From the NCBI RefSeq assembly GCF_008364765.1, contig NZ_VTUY01000003.1:1657-65656 (forward strand): a DNA stretch of 64,000 nt, given 5' to 3'. The stretch comes from Bacillus sp. CH30_1T (GTDB lineage Bacteria > Bacillota > Bacilli > Bacillales > Bacillaceae_B). Of this stretch, positions 1 to 8,236 are shown piece after piece (positions within the stretch are counted from its first letter, which is position 1; the number at the start of each line of letters is the position of its first letter). Position numbers and translations under genes: made by a program. The notes beneath the pieces were generated by a model. That model saw nothing but the letters and a program-made list of their open reading frames with translations. It ran no database searches and was not told the DNA's origin.

Positions 1-196
1 AAGAATATTGTTTACCAAGAGGTTGAGCAAAACGATGAGCCTCACCATTCTTGAACCATTTCACCCAGGTCTTAATCTGAGATCGATTCTTAATCCCGAA
101 CATCTCCATTAGCTCTTGATTTGAATGTTTACCTTCTAATTTTAAACGGACAACTTCTTTCTTAACTTCTTCTGGATAGGACATTTTATTACCCAT
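1..196 (-). CDS. IS3-family transposase OrfA, N-terminal part (cut by window edge)
   Basis: This partial frame reads MGNKMSYPEEVKKEVV and continues with a helix-turn-helix region (LKLEGKHSNQELMEMFGI), as in OrfA proteins of IS3-family elements, which bind the IS ends. The ATG at 194-196 follows a strong GGAGGTG at 205-211 on the minus strand. At least 65 codons are present. OrfB and the usual programmed frameshift site would lie left of the window. Confidence 0.75.
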   Translation of the reverse strand, partial: MGNKMSYPEEVKKEVVRLKLEGKHSNQELMEMFGIKNRSQIKTWVKWFKNGEAHRFAQPLGKQYS

Positions 197-279
197 AGAA
201 AAAACACCTCCAAATGTAAATGAATTATTTACTACTTGAAGGTGTTTTATTCAGTCTCATATTATTAGGTCTCTCTACA
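1..279 (-). mobile_element. IS3-family insertion sequence, one end
   Basis: The left edge of the window is one end of an insertion sequence. It holds the start of an OrfA-type transposase reading leftwards, its leader, and a probable terminus near 279 (minus strand begins TGTAGAGAGACC). The rest of the element lies outside the window, so the second inverted repeat and the target duplication cannot be seen. The exact terminus is inferred from where the sequence stops resembling a transposase leader. Confidence 0.6.
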
Positions 280-299
280 ATTCCTCTTCGGGCTTTTTC

Positions 300-1196
300 T
301 TATTCCATCTCAGAGAGCTCGACTTGAAAATGTATTGTGACTAACCGGATAAACTCCCTCGTAGTTTTGGGCAAATAGAAGTCTTTTTTCCACACGATAC
401 CGTAGCTTGCTTTGTTCATGTTCTCGATTTCCAACAGTTGAACATCTTTATACTTAAATACCTGCAGAGCACTATGGGGGACGATAGAGGAAGCGAATCC
501 TTGTTCCACAAGATTGGCCAGGAGGACAGTATCCGAGCATTCCGCCTTTACATTTGGCGTTAACCCGATTGAAATAAATGACTGAACAATCATTTCGTAC
601 AATCCTAAACTTTGCGTACTTGGAAGGATTAATGGGTGGTGAACAATATCCTCTAATCTAATCGTGTCATGGCTCGAAGTCGGAACACTCGTAATGTAAT
701 AAAAGGGCTCATTTTGGAGGACCACCTTCACCATATTGTCTGCAGAAAATGGCAGTCGAATCAGAGCAGCATCAATCTCCCGTAATTCTAAAAGATGAAT
801 GAGCTGAGAAGATTCGTTTTGATGGATATTATAGGTGATGTTCGGGAAGTTCTTTTCATACTCTGTTAAAATATGTGGTAAATCAATGTCAGATAGTGTA
901 TTTACACCGATCCTCAGTTTGCCTTTTTCCCCGGAACCAATTTCTTTGACTTCAGCTTCTGCAGCCTCCAGCAGCTTGATTGTCTGATAAGCATGCTGAT
1001 AAAGGGCTCTACCAGCCTCTGTAATCAACAATTTCCTCCCCCTCCGGTCAAACAAGCTCACACCAAGGTCCTCTTCCATCGTGCGCAGTTGCTGACTTAG
1101 GGGAGGCTGAGACATATGTAGTCGCTTTGCTGCAGCCAGTATTGTTTTTTCTTCCACAATCGCCATGAAGTAGCGCAGTTGTTTAATGTCCAGCAT
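300..1196 (-). CDS. LysR-family transcriptional regulator
   Basis: A 298-residue protein of typical LysR length. Residues about 3-62 form the winged helix-turn-helix (RYFMAIVEEKTILAAAKRLH, then MSQPPLSQQLRTMEEDLG). Residues about 90-290 are a periplasmic-binding-like effector domain (GKLRIGVNTLSDIDLP onwards). It is divergent from the ankyrin lipoprotein/permease pair across an 87-105 bp AT-rich gap, the usual arrangement for a LysR regulator and its target. The ligand is unknown; by position a purine-type compound is possible. An IS element sits just beyond its stop codon. Confidence 0.85.
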   Translation of the reverse strand: MLDIKQLRYFMAIVEEKTILAAAKRLHMSQPPLSQQLRTMEEDLGVSLFDRRGRKLLITEAGRALYQHAYQTIKLLEAAEAEVKEIGSGEKGKLRIGVNTLSDIDLPHILTEYEKNFPNITYNIHQNESSQLIHLLELREIDAALIRLPFSADNMVKVVLQNEPFYYITSVPTSSHDTIRLEDIVHHPLILPSTQSLGLYEMIVQSFISIGLTPNVKAECSDTVLLANLVEQGFASSIVPHSALQVFKYKDVQLLEIENMNKASYGIVWKKDFYLPKTTREFIRLVTIHFQVELSEME

Positions 1197-1228
1197 GGTA
1201 ACGACCTCTCTTATACAATAAATATATA

Positions 1229-1252
1229 ATAATATAATTTAATATATATTAT
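1229..1252. promoter_or_regulatory. AT-rich inverted repeat between lysR and the ank/permease genes
   Basis: ATAATATA (1229-1236) and TATATTAT (1245-1252) form an inverted repeat within about 60 bp of almost pure A/T in the divergent promoter region. LysR proteins bind such dyads. The low sequence complexity means a chance palindrome is also plausible. Confidence 0.3.
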
Positions 1253-1301
1253 ACATATATATTTGGCCGTGATACCCTAAAAGTTGTTAGGGGGAGTGAA
1301 A

Positions 1302-1973
1302 ATGAAGAAGATGCTCATTGCAATCTTTATCAGTACTCTAGCGGGATGTTCGCCTAATGCTCAAGAGGAGGAAAAAGAAGTGATTTTCACCTATATAAAA
1401 GAAGGATATATTGAAGAGGTTGAAACGTTAATTGATGAAGGTGCCGATATTAATCAACAGGATGCCCTCGGTAGAACTCCAGTAATGCTTGCGACGTATC
1501 AAAATAATCCGGATATGGTTCGTTTGCTTATTGATAGGGGAGCTAATATTCATGTTAAGGATGAATTAAAAAACAATCCCTTCCTGTATGCTGGTGCAGA
1601 AGGAATGAATGACATTCTGCTTCTCACGATCGAAGCAGGAGCAGATCCTGCTTTAGTAAATCGATATGGCGGAACTGCGCTAATTCCAGCTGCGGAAAAA
1701 GGCCACGGTGAGACGGTCAAACTTCTACTGGAAAAAACAAATGTCGATATCAATCATGTAAATGACCTTGGCTGGACAGCCTTGATGGAAGCCATTGTAT
1801 TGAGTGATGGAGGAAAGGTGCATCAAGAGATTATTGCTACATTAATCGAGTATGGTGCCGATGTAACGATACCTGATCAGGAAGGAAAATCACCAATTGA
1901 GCATGCCAAGGAAAGAGGATTTGATGAAATTGAGGAGATGCTGCTTACAGCCGGAGCGGTCAAAGTATCATGA
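1302..1973 (+). CDS. Ankyrin-repeat lipoprotein
   Basis: A 223-residue protein starting at the ATG at 1302, preceded by AGGGGGAG; an upstream in-frame TTG at 1284 is less likely. The N-terminus MKKMLIAIFISTLAGC is a lipoprotein signal with lipobox LAGC. The rest is about five ankyrin repeats, with hallmarks such as DALGRTPVMLAT, YGGTALIPAAEKGH and LGWTALMEAI. It should sit on the outer face of the membrane as a protein-binding scaffold. Its stop overlaps the permease start (ATGA), so the two are translationally coupled. The partner is unknown; the adjacent permease is the obvious candidate. Confidence 0.8.
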   Translation: MKKMLIAIFISTLAGCSPNAQEEEKEVIFTYIKEGYIEEVETLIDEGADINQQDALGRTPVMLATYQNNPDMVRLLIDRGANIHVKDELKNNPFLYAGAEGMNDILLLTIEAGADPALVNRYGGTALIPAAEKGHGETVKLLLEKTNVDINHVNDLGWTALMEAIVLSDGGKVHQEIIATLIEYGADVTIPDQEGKSPIEHAKERGFDEIEEMLLTAGAVKVS

Positions 1974-3259
1974 AATGCAAAGGGCAGTCCGTAAGAATAA
2001 CTATGCAAAGCTTCCAATGGCTCATGTTTTTGATTGGCACGTCGATTGCTCTTCCGATTGTAATTGGTAGTGTGTTTGGATTAAGTGAGATCGAGATATC
2101 AGGGTTAATGCAAAGAACGCTTTTCCTGGTGGCTCTCGGCTCCATTCTTCAGATAGTAATTGGACATTCCCTTCCGATTATTGAAGGACCAGCTGGATCC
2201 TGGGTAAGTGTCTTTGTTATTTTGGCGGGCTTTTCTAAGCAAATTGGTCTTTCTGTTGAAGAATCACTATCCCTTGGCATGGGATCACTTGCTTTAGCAG
2301 GATGTATTCTGCTCCTAATGGGATTAGTGAAAAACAAATCATTTTACCAAAGAGTATTTCCACCTTTAGTTTCAGGTGTTTTTTTGTTTCTTCTAGCGAT
2401 TCAGCTTAGTGGCATCTTTTTTAAGGGGATGATCGTTCAAGAAGAAGGGAACGTTGATTGGAAACTGACGATGCTGGCCATTTTCGTTTTTATCTTTATT
2501 GTAATTCTGTCAATTAAAGCAAGAGGATGGGGAAAGCAGTTTTCACTTTTGATCGGCATCATTGTTGGCTGGGGTGTGTTCGCCATGTCCGGTGGGGCTT
2601 CCAACCCTATTGGACAGAGGGATCTTAATGGTGTAGCTTTACCAGAACTATTTTCATGGGGACCACCTGCAATCAATGGTAATATCATCACTGCTACTAT
2701 TCTGTTTTCTTTAACTCTGATTCTAAACAATATTGCAGCCATTGATTCGATGTATGAGGTATTTGATGGAAAGAAAATCAATAAGCAAGACAGTATAAGA
2801 AGAGGGTTTGTCGTCGGAGGAATCAATCATTGGTTATCGTCCGTTTTTTCTGCCCTTGCCATTGTGCCCTTGCCGGTTACATCAGGTTTCGTACAAACGA
2901 CGAAACAAAGAAATGGTCTTCCATTTCTTATAGCAGCAGGCAGTTTATTACTCATATCCTTTATGCCACAAGTGGTGCATGTAGTGTCCACTTTGCCTGT
3001 AGCTGTCGCAAGTGCAGCGTTGCTTTCGACAATTGTGAATATGTTTATCATTTCTTTAAAAAAGATTACTTCTATTGAGTTGAACCAAAGGGAGTTATCA
3101 ATCATTGGTATTTCACTTTTGGGCGGCACAAGTCTCTTCTTTCAATCTCCGGATCTTTTCGAAGATCTTCCGAGTTCGCTTCAAATTGTAATGAGTAATG
3201 GTTTGATCGTAGGGACAGTTGTGGTAATTGGTCTTAATTTAATATGGCGTAATAACTAA
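1970..3259 (+). CDS. NCS2-type purine/pyrimidine permease
   Basis: A 429-residue, very hydrophobic protein with about 12-14 membrane segments, resembling the nucleobase:cation symporter-2 (uracil/xanthine/urate permease) family. Features seen are GHSLPIIEGPAGSW in the first third, corresponding to the family's conserved early helix region, and a long C-terminal hydrophobic tract. The ATG at 1970 overlaps the lipoprotein stop; a second Met at 2003 is possible, as neither has a strong ribosome site. The substrate cannot be read from sequence. LysR is a likely regulator by position. Confidence 0.75.
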   Translation: MKCKGQSVRITMQSFQWLMFLIGTSIALPIVIGSVFGLSEIEISGLMQRTLFLVALGSILQIVIGHSLPIIEGPAGSWVSVFVILAGFSKQIGLSVEESLSLGMGSLALAGCILLLMGLVKNKSFYQRVFPPLVSGVFLFLLAIQLSGIFFKGMIVQEEGNVDWKLTMLAIFVFIFIVILSIKARGWGKQFSLLIGIIVGWGVFAMSGGASNPIGQRDLNGVALPELFSWGPPAINGNIITATILFSLTLILNNIAAIDSMYEVFDGKKINKQDSIRRGFVVGGINHWLSSVFSALAIVPLPVTSGFVQTTKQRNGLPFLIAAGSLLLISFMPQVVHVVSTLPVAVASAALLSTIVNMFIISLKKITSIELNQRELSIIGISLLGGTSLFFQSPDLFEDLPSSLQIVMSNGLIVGTVVVIGLNLIWRNN

Positions 3260-3286
3260 AAAAACTGGCCTTGGCCAGTTTTTTTA
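3258..3286 (+). terminator. Rho-independent terminator after the permease
   Basis: The stem ACTGGCC/GGCCAGT with a two-base loop is followed by seven Ts. The A-run on the other side lets it also serve the small minus-strand gene that ends at 3296. Confidence 0.85.
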
Positions 3287-3295
3287 GTTTATGAA

Positions 3296-3385
3296 TTAGT
3301 TGGAGCCGGGTTTATCATTATATCCAGCAGTGAAAATCGCTACTAAGAACGCTAAAGATACACCTATAATCATTATAGTACCCAT
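3296..3385 (-). CDS. Small single-span membrane protein (29 aa)
   Basis: The ATG at 3383-3385 follows GGGAGGT with 8-nt spacing and opens a 29-codon frame: MGTIMIIGVSLAFLVAIFTA then GYNDKPGSN. It has one transmembrane helix and a short hydrophilic tail. It ends directly before a two-way terminator. No family is recognised. Strong ribosome site, helix and terminator together support a real small gene. Confidence 0.55.
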   Translation of the reverse strand: MGTIMIIGVSLAFLVAIFTAGYNDKPGSN

Positions 3386-3568
3386 GTTTGGTAACCTCCC
3401 AGTTTCACTTATTCCACAGTCTGTCTTTAGTATAGCCTATTTTTTATTTGATGTGAATGAAATCGGTTAATTTTTTGATGATCTGTGACAGGTTGACGAA
3501 TTGATAATGAAACGATTTTATTCATAGTGAATACCGAACCTTTGTCTGCAATAAATATATCTTGTTAA

Positions 3569-3596
3569 CATGTTCAGGTGAACAAGCGCATACAGT
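3569..3596 (+). promoter_or_regulatory. Putative SigE-type promoter of prkA
   Basis: CATGTT (3569-3574) and CATACAGT (3589-3596) are separated by 14 nt. They match the mother-cell sigma-E pattern (-35 about CATATT, -10 CATACA-T) with one -35 mismatch. They lie 40 bp before prkA, which in B. subtilis belongs to the sigma-E regulon. Confidence 0.55.
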
Positions 3597-3636
3597 ATAT
3601 TAATCGTCTCTCATTAAGCGACAGGGGGAGGTCCTT

Positions 3637-5532
3637 ATGGATATTTTAAAAAAAATCGAACATTACCGAGAAGAAGAAGAGAAACTGAAATGGGAAGGGA
3701 CGTTTGCTCAGTATTTAGACCTGCTGAAAGAGAAGCCTTGGGTTGGGCAATCCGCTCATTCAAGAGTCTTTAATATGATTAAGGATGCCGGAGTTGAAGA
3801 GGTCGAAGGGAAAAGAAAGTATAAATTCTTCAGCAATCAATTATTTGGCTTAGAAGAGGCGCTGGAAAGACTCGTTGAAGAATACTTTCACCCTGCTGCG
3901 AAACGATTGGATGTAAGGAAGAGAATCTTATTACTGATGGGGCCAGTCAGTGGAGGGAAATCAACCCTTGTTTCCATGCTGAAACGCGGGCTGGAACAAT
4001 ATTCCCGGACAGAAAGAGGAGGCGTCTTTTCAATCAAAGGCTGCCCGATGCACGAAGATCCATTGCATCTGATTCCACAACATTTACGTGAAGATTTTTA
4101 CAACGAATATGGCATTCGCATTGAAGGAAATCTCTCTCCGTTAAATACTATGCGTTTGGAGAAAGAATACCATGGCCGCATAGAAGACGTTCAGGTCGAA
4201 AGAGTCTTTTTCTCTGAAGATAAACGTGTAGGAATCGGTACGTTCAGTCCATCTGATCCAAAATCACAGGATATCGCCGATTTAACGGGAAGTATCGATT
4301 TTTCCACGATTGCCGAGTTTGGTTCTGAGTCAGATCCGAGAGCTTACCGATTTGATGGTGAGTTAAATAAAGCGAACCGTGGATTGATGGAATTCCAGGA
4401 AATGCTGAAGTGTGATGAAAAGTTCTTATGGCACTTATTATCTCTTACTCAGGAAGGAAACTTCAAGGCAGGGCGGTTTGCACTGATTTCGGCTGATGAG
4501 CTAATTGTGGCCCATACGAATGAAACTGAGTATCGATCCTTCATTGCAAATAAAAAGAATGAAGCCTTACACTCCCGTATTATCGTCATGCCGGTTCCTT
4601 ATAACCTGAAGGTTACCCAGGAAGAGAAAATATATGAGAAAATGATTAACGAAAGTGATGTGTCGAATGTCCACGTGGCTCCTCATACGTTACGGGTAGC
4701 GGCGATGTTCACCATTTTGACCCGAATGAAGGAACCAAAGCGCGGTGATATTGATTTAATCAAGAAAATGCGCTTGTACGACGGCGAAAATGTCGAAGGT
4801 TTCAACTCTGCAGATGTGGATGAAATGAAGAAGGAATACCAGGATGAAGGAATGAGTGGAATCGATCCGCGGTATGTCATTAACCGAATCTCGTCTACGA
4901 TCATTCGGAAAGAGATCCCGACCATTAACGCTTTAGACGTTCTTCGTGCATTGAAAGAAGGACTGGATCAACATCCATCAATTACGAATGAACTTCGTGA
5001 TAAGTATTTGAACTTTATCTCCCTCGCCCGTAAGGAATATGATGATATTGCCAAGAAAGAAGTTCAAAAAGCTTTCGTGTATTCATATGAAGAGTCTGCG
5101 AAAACGCTTATGGATAACTATCTTGATAACGTTGAAGCTTACTGCAATAAGGCGAAGCTTCATGATCCATTAACCGGTGAAGAAATCAATCCGGATGAAA
5201 AGCTGATGCGTTCCATTGAAGAACAAATTGGCATTTCAGAAAATGCAAAGAAAGCATTCCGTGAAGAAATTCTTATCCGTATTTCTGCCTATGCCCGTAA
5301 AGGGAAGCGTTTCGACTACAATTCACATGATCGCTTGAGAGAAGCCATTCAGAAGAAGCTATTCGCTGACTTGAAGGACGTTGTGAAAATCACGACATCT
5401 TCGAAAACGCCAGACGAACAGCAGCTGAAGAAAGTCAACGAAGTGGTTGCCCGCCTCATCGATGAACATGGCTACAACTCAACATCCGCCAACGAATTAC
5501 TACGCTATGTGGGCAGCCTGTTGAATCGATAA
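3637..5532 (+). CDS. prkA: PrkA serine protein kinase / AAA+ sporulation protein
   Basis: A 631-residue protein matching PrkA/YeaG in length and composition. A Walker A motif (MGPVSGGKST, residues 101-110) lies in an AAA+ module; the C-terminal third is the PrkA-specific region. PrkA was described as a serine kinase, and later work reports ATP-dependent protease activity; it acts in sporulation and stationary phase. The ATG follows AGGGGGAGG. A SigE-like promoter precedes it and a strong terminator follows. Its usual partner YhbH is encoded 0.8 kb downstream, separated by two small genes. Confidence 0.92.
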   Translation: MDILKKIEHYREEEEKLKWEGTFAQYLDLLKEKPWVGQSAHSRVFNMIKDAGVEEVEGKRKYKFFSNQLFGLEEALERLVEEYFHPAAKRLDVRKRILLLMGPVSGGKSTLVSMLKRGLEQYSRTERGGVFSIKGCPMHEDPLHLIPQHLREDFYNEYGIRIEGNLSPLNTMRLEKEYHGRIEDVQVERVFFSEDKRVGIGTFSPSDPKSQDIADLTGSIDFSTIAEFGSESDPRAYRFDGELNKANRGLMEFQEMLKCDEKFLWHLLSLTQEGNFKAGRFALISADELIVAHTNETEYRSFIANKKNEALHSRIIVMPVPYNLKVTQEEKIYEKMINESDVSNVHVAPHTLRVAAMFTILTRMKEPKRGDIDLIKKMRLYDGENVEGFNSADVDEMKKEYQDEGMSGIDPRYVINRISSTIIRKEIPTINALDVLRALKEGLDQHPSITNELRDKYLNFISLARKEYDDIAKKEVQKAFVYSYEESAKTLMDNYLDNVEAYCNKAKLHDPLTGEEINPDEKLMRSIEEQIGISENAKKAFREEILIRISAYARKGKRFDYNSHDRLREAIQKKLFADLKDVVKITTSSKTPDEQQLKKVNEVVARLIDEHGYNSTSANELLRYVGSLLNR

Positions 5533-5540
5533 AAACAAAG

Positions 5541-5575
5541 AAATCGGAAGGTGCCAAACACACCTTCCGATTTTT
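5541..5575 (+). terminator. Terminator after prkA
   Basis: A 13-bp perfect stem AAATCGGAAGGTG/CACCTTCCGATTT with a 7-nt loop ends in a T-run, separating prkA from the small downstream genes. Confidence 0.9.
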
Positions 5576-5631
5576 CTATTTGGTTTATTTTTTCTCGTAA
5601 AGGGAAAAGTAGTAGCCAAGAGGTGAAAGTT

Positions 5632-5814
5632 ATGAGCAAATACAAACATGAACTGGATAAAAACTATGAACCTGAAAATGGCTCCATGGCATCTGATATG
5701 GAAGAGATAGAGCAGCTGGGAAAGCAAATGGACAAGCTAAGAACGAATGAAGAGCTGAAAGAGGACAAAAAGCAGCCGGATCCTGTTCAATTTAAAGAGA
5801 AAGACAAGGAATAG
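5632..5814 (+). CDS. Small charged protein, paralogue 1 of a tandem pair
   Basis: A 60-residue, highly charged soluble protein starting at ATG 5632 after AGAGGTG. Its core NGSMASDMEEIEQLGKQMDK is nearly repeated in the gene at 5893. The core is predicted helical; the ends are Lys/Glu-rich and probably disordered. No known family is recognised. Location between prkA and yhbH suggests a sporulation or stationary-phase role, but that is inference. Confidence 0.65.
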   Translation: MSKYKHELDKNYEPENGSMASDMEEIEQLGKQMDKLRTNEELKEDKKQPDPVQFKEKDKE

Positions 5815-5892
5815 TTGACGGAAAACTCTGAATATAATAGTCTATAGATAGAGAGCTGGGCCCATTATCTTAAATGAAAGTGGGTGAAGAGG

Positions 5893-6066
5893 ATGTCTTC
5901 TAAACCTCATCGTCGAGAAGAAGCAGAACCTCTTAACGGAAGTATGGCCTCCAATATGGAGGAAGTCATCAAGCTAGGGAAGCAGATGGAAAAATTACGT
6001 TCCAGTGGCGAATTAAAGATACACAATCGAGTATCAGACCCGGCTCAATATGAAGAAGAAGCTTAA
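5893..6066 (+). CDS. Small charged protein, paralogue 2 of a tandem pair
   Basis: A 57-residue protein sharing the core NGSMASNMEEVIKLGKQMEK and the following LR with the upstream gene, and ending in an acidic tail (DPAQYEEEA, compared with DPVQFKEKDKE). It is a tandem duplication that has diverged at the ends. The ATG at 5893 is chosen over an in-frame GTG at 5884 because AGTGGGTG lies 7 nt upstream. A terminator follows at 6065. Function unknown. Confidence 0.65.
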   Translation: MSSKPHRREEAEPLNGSMASNMEEVIKLGKQMEKLRSSGELKIHNRVSDPAQYEEEA

Positions 6067-6096
6067 TCAGGTGATTCTGCCTGGTTATTTTTTTTT
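6065..6096 (+). terminator. Terminator after the small paralogue pair
   Basis: AATCAGG (6065-6071) pairs with CCTGGTT (6080-6086, one G-T pair), followed by a long T-run. Confidence 0.7.
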
Positions 6097-6322
6097 GAGG
6101 AAATCGGTCATTCACGGACATCACATAACCTGTCAGAAAAATAGGCTCGTCCAACCATAAAAGAACGATTAATTGTCGAAATTATTTGTAAATTTATCAA
6201 TACTTCTGCATAGGATAGAGTAATCCCCGTTTCACTTCATGGGATACATGCAGTTTAGACAGTCAACATAGTGTATGCAGGAGAATGAAAAAATGTGAAA
6301 AAACTTTAAGGAGGGGAATAAT

Positions 6323-7492
6323 TTGAGTCAAATGGATAATCATCAGTTTGTCATTTCCAAGGAAGATTGGGCCCTCCACCGCAAAGGTCACGATGATCAA
6401 CAAAGACATCAAGAGAAAGTACAGGATGCGATTCGAAACAACTTACCTGATTTGATTACGGAAGAAAACATTGTCATGTCAAATGGTCGAGACGTCGTCA
6501 AGATCCCGATTCGTTCTTTAGATGAATATAAAATTCGTTATAACTATGATAAGAATAAGCACGTGGGGCAAGGTGACGGTGAAAGTCAGGTAGGAGACGT
6601 TATTGCAAGAGACGGCTCACCGCAGCAGCAGGGTCCTGGAAAAGGTCAAGGGGCCGGAGATAAAGCCGGTGAAGATTACTATGAAGCAGAAGTGTCGATG
6701 CTCGAGATTGAAGAAGCCTTATTTAGCCAATTGGAACTTCCGAACCTAAAGAAGAAGGAGCAAGATGTTCAAACCGTCGAGCACATTGAATTCAACGATA
6801 TCCGTAAAACAGGCCTAATGGGGAATATAGATAAAAAGAAGACGATGATGTCTGCCTTTAAGAGGAATGCCATGAAAGGAGCACCAAGCTTTCATCCGAT
6901 ATATACCGAAGACTTGAAGTTCAGAACGTGGAATGAAGTATTAAAGCCTGAATCAAAAGCGGTCGTATTGGCTATGATGGATACGAGTGGATCCATGGGA
7001 GTATGGGAGAAATATATGGCAAGAAGCTTTTTCTTCTGGATGACACGTTTTTTGAGAACAAAATATGAAACCGTAGAAATTGAATTCATCGCACATCATA
7101 CCGAGGCCAAAGTGGTATCAGAAGAGCACTTCTTCTCGAAAGGGGAAAGTGGAGGAACCATCTGTTCATCTGCTTATCGCAAAGCGTTGGAACTAATCGA
7201 TGGAAAGTACGCTCCAAGCCGATATAATATTTATCCGTTCCATTTCTCTGATGGGGATAATTTGACGTCTGATAACGTACGATGCGTGAAGCTTGTAGAA
7301 GAATTAATGAAAGTATCCAGCATGTTCGGTTACGGGGAAGTGAACCAGTATAACCGCCACTCCACCTTAATGTCAGCCTATAAAAATATTAAAAACGACG
7401 ATTTCCGTTATTACATTCTCAAACAAAAAGCAGATGTATTCCATGCCATGAAAAGTTTCTTCCACAATGAGCAGGAAAAAGCATTCGCTTGA
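6323..7492 (+). CDS. yhbH: YhbH family sporulation protein
   Basis: A 389-residue protein matching YhbH/YeaH (DUF444), with the N-terminal [16 protein letters not shown] and a von Willebrand A-like region containing [13 protein letters not shown], a MIDAS-type DxSxS. A Gly/Gln-rich linker lies at residues about 80-115. The TTG start at 6323 follows AAGGAGGGG. YhbH works with PrkA and SpoVR in many bacteria, and all three are encoded in this window. Confidence 0.9.
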   Translation: MSQMDNHQFVISKEDWALHRKGHDDQQRHQEKVQDAIRNNLPDLITEENIVMSNGRDVVKIPIRSLDEYKIRYNYDKNKHVGQGDGESQVGDVIARDGSPQQQGPGKGQGAGDKAGEDYYEAEVSMLEIEEALFSQLELPNLKKKEQDVQTVEHIEFNDIRKTGLMGNIDKKKTMMSAFKRNAMKGAPSFHPIYTEDLKFRTWNEVLKPESKAVVLAMMDTSGSMGVWEKYMARSFFFWMTRFLRTKYETVEIEFIAHHTEAKVVSEEHFFSKGESGGTICSSAYRKALELIDGKYAPSRYNIYPFHFSDGDNLTSDNVRCVKLVEELMKVSSMFGYGEVNQYNRHSTLMSAYKNIKNDDFRYYILKQKADVFHAMKSFFHNEQEKAFA

Positions 7493-7493
7493 G

Positions 7494-7520
7494 AAAAACC
7501 AGCCGATGAGGCTGGTTTTT
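7494..7520 (+). terminator. Terminator after yhbH
   Basis: The stem AAAAACCAGCC/GGCTGGTTTTT has a 5-nt loop. Confidence 0.9.
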
Positions 7521-7632
7521 CACTGTCTTCTGCTTATCTACTTACATATGAAAATATTAGGTTATTCTATATGCATAGTGCTAGAATAGAGAGAGGTACT
7601 ATTAAAACATTCTATAAGCGGTGAGGTTTATC

Positions 7633-8124
7633 ATGACAGATGAAATGCAAGAAATTCAACAACTAAAGAATGAAATTAAAGAATTAAAAGAACAGCTGAT
7701 TCAATCAGAACAGCTAATCATGGATATCTCAGCACCTATTATCCCATCGATCGTCCCGGAAACCATCTTGATCCCCATAACCGGCAGACTTAGTCCTGAA
7801 CGTTTTGAAAGAATCATTTCCAGGATATTAGACGTCTCGTACGGTGGGGACATCAACACAATCATTGTAGATTTCTCAGCCATATCAGAAAAAGAAATCG
7901 GGGAAATGGACATCTTCGGCACTTATATCCATAACATGGCCAAGGCAATTGGATTAATGGGAATCGAACCCCTTTTTGTCGGATTTACGCCTGCACTTAC
8001 ACAAGTGATGATCAATTCAGGGGTGAGAGAGCTTAAGGGGATTAAAAGCTTCCTCACATTCCGGACAGCTTTGCAGTATTTGATGAGGGAAAAGGAAATT
8101 ACATTTCAGAAGATAACTGATTAA
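7633..8124 (+). CDS. STAS-domain protein with N-terminal coiled coil
   Basis: A 163-residue protein. Residues 1-33 are a Glu/Lys/Gln-rich coiled coil (QQLKNEIKELKEQLIQSEQ). The rest matches the STAS domain of RsbR/RsbS co-antagonists (ILIPITGRLSPERFERIISR, then TIIVDFSAISEKEIGEMD). It lacks the globin-like sensor domain of RsbR, so it may be a stressosome accessory or an independent regulator. The ATG at 7633 is preferred over GTG 7621, with GTGAGG upstream. It is monocistronic between two terminators. Confidence 0.7.
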   Translation: MTDEMQEIQQLKNEIKELKEQLIQSEQLIMDISAPIIPSIVPETILIPITGRLSPERFERIISRILDVSYGGDINTIIVDFSAISEKEIGEMDIFGTYIHNMAKAIGLMGIEPLFVGFTPALTQVMINSGVRELKGIKSFLTFRTALQYLMREKEITFQKITD

Positions 8125-8155
8125 AAGAACCAGCCTATTCGGTTGGTTCTTTTAA
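8122..8155 (+). terminator. Terminator after the STAS gene
   Basis: TAAAAGAACCAGCC pairs with GGTTGGTTCTTTTA across a 6-nt loop, one G-T pair included. Confidence 0.85.
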
Positions 8156-8236
8156 TTTATATGCAAACAACCTTCATGTTTGTTCTGTGATAGGGGAAAC
8201 TATCCCTATCAGACTCAAAAAGGATTTGAATAGCTC

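Noticed and set aside
2437-2826. Long antisense frames opposite the permease and other genes
   Set aside because: They mirror the coding frame of the sense genes and have no start signals or homology.
6181-6320. SigE promoter before yhbH
   Set aside because: Several CATA-like -10 candidates exist but none pairs with a proper -35 at 13-15 nt; left unannotated.
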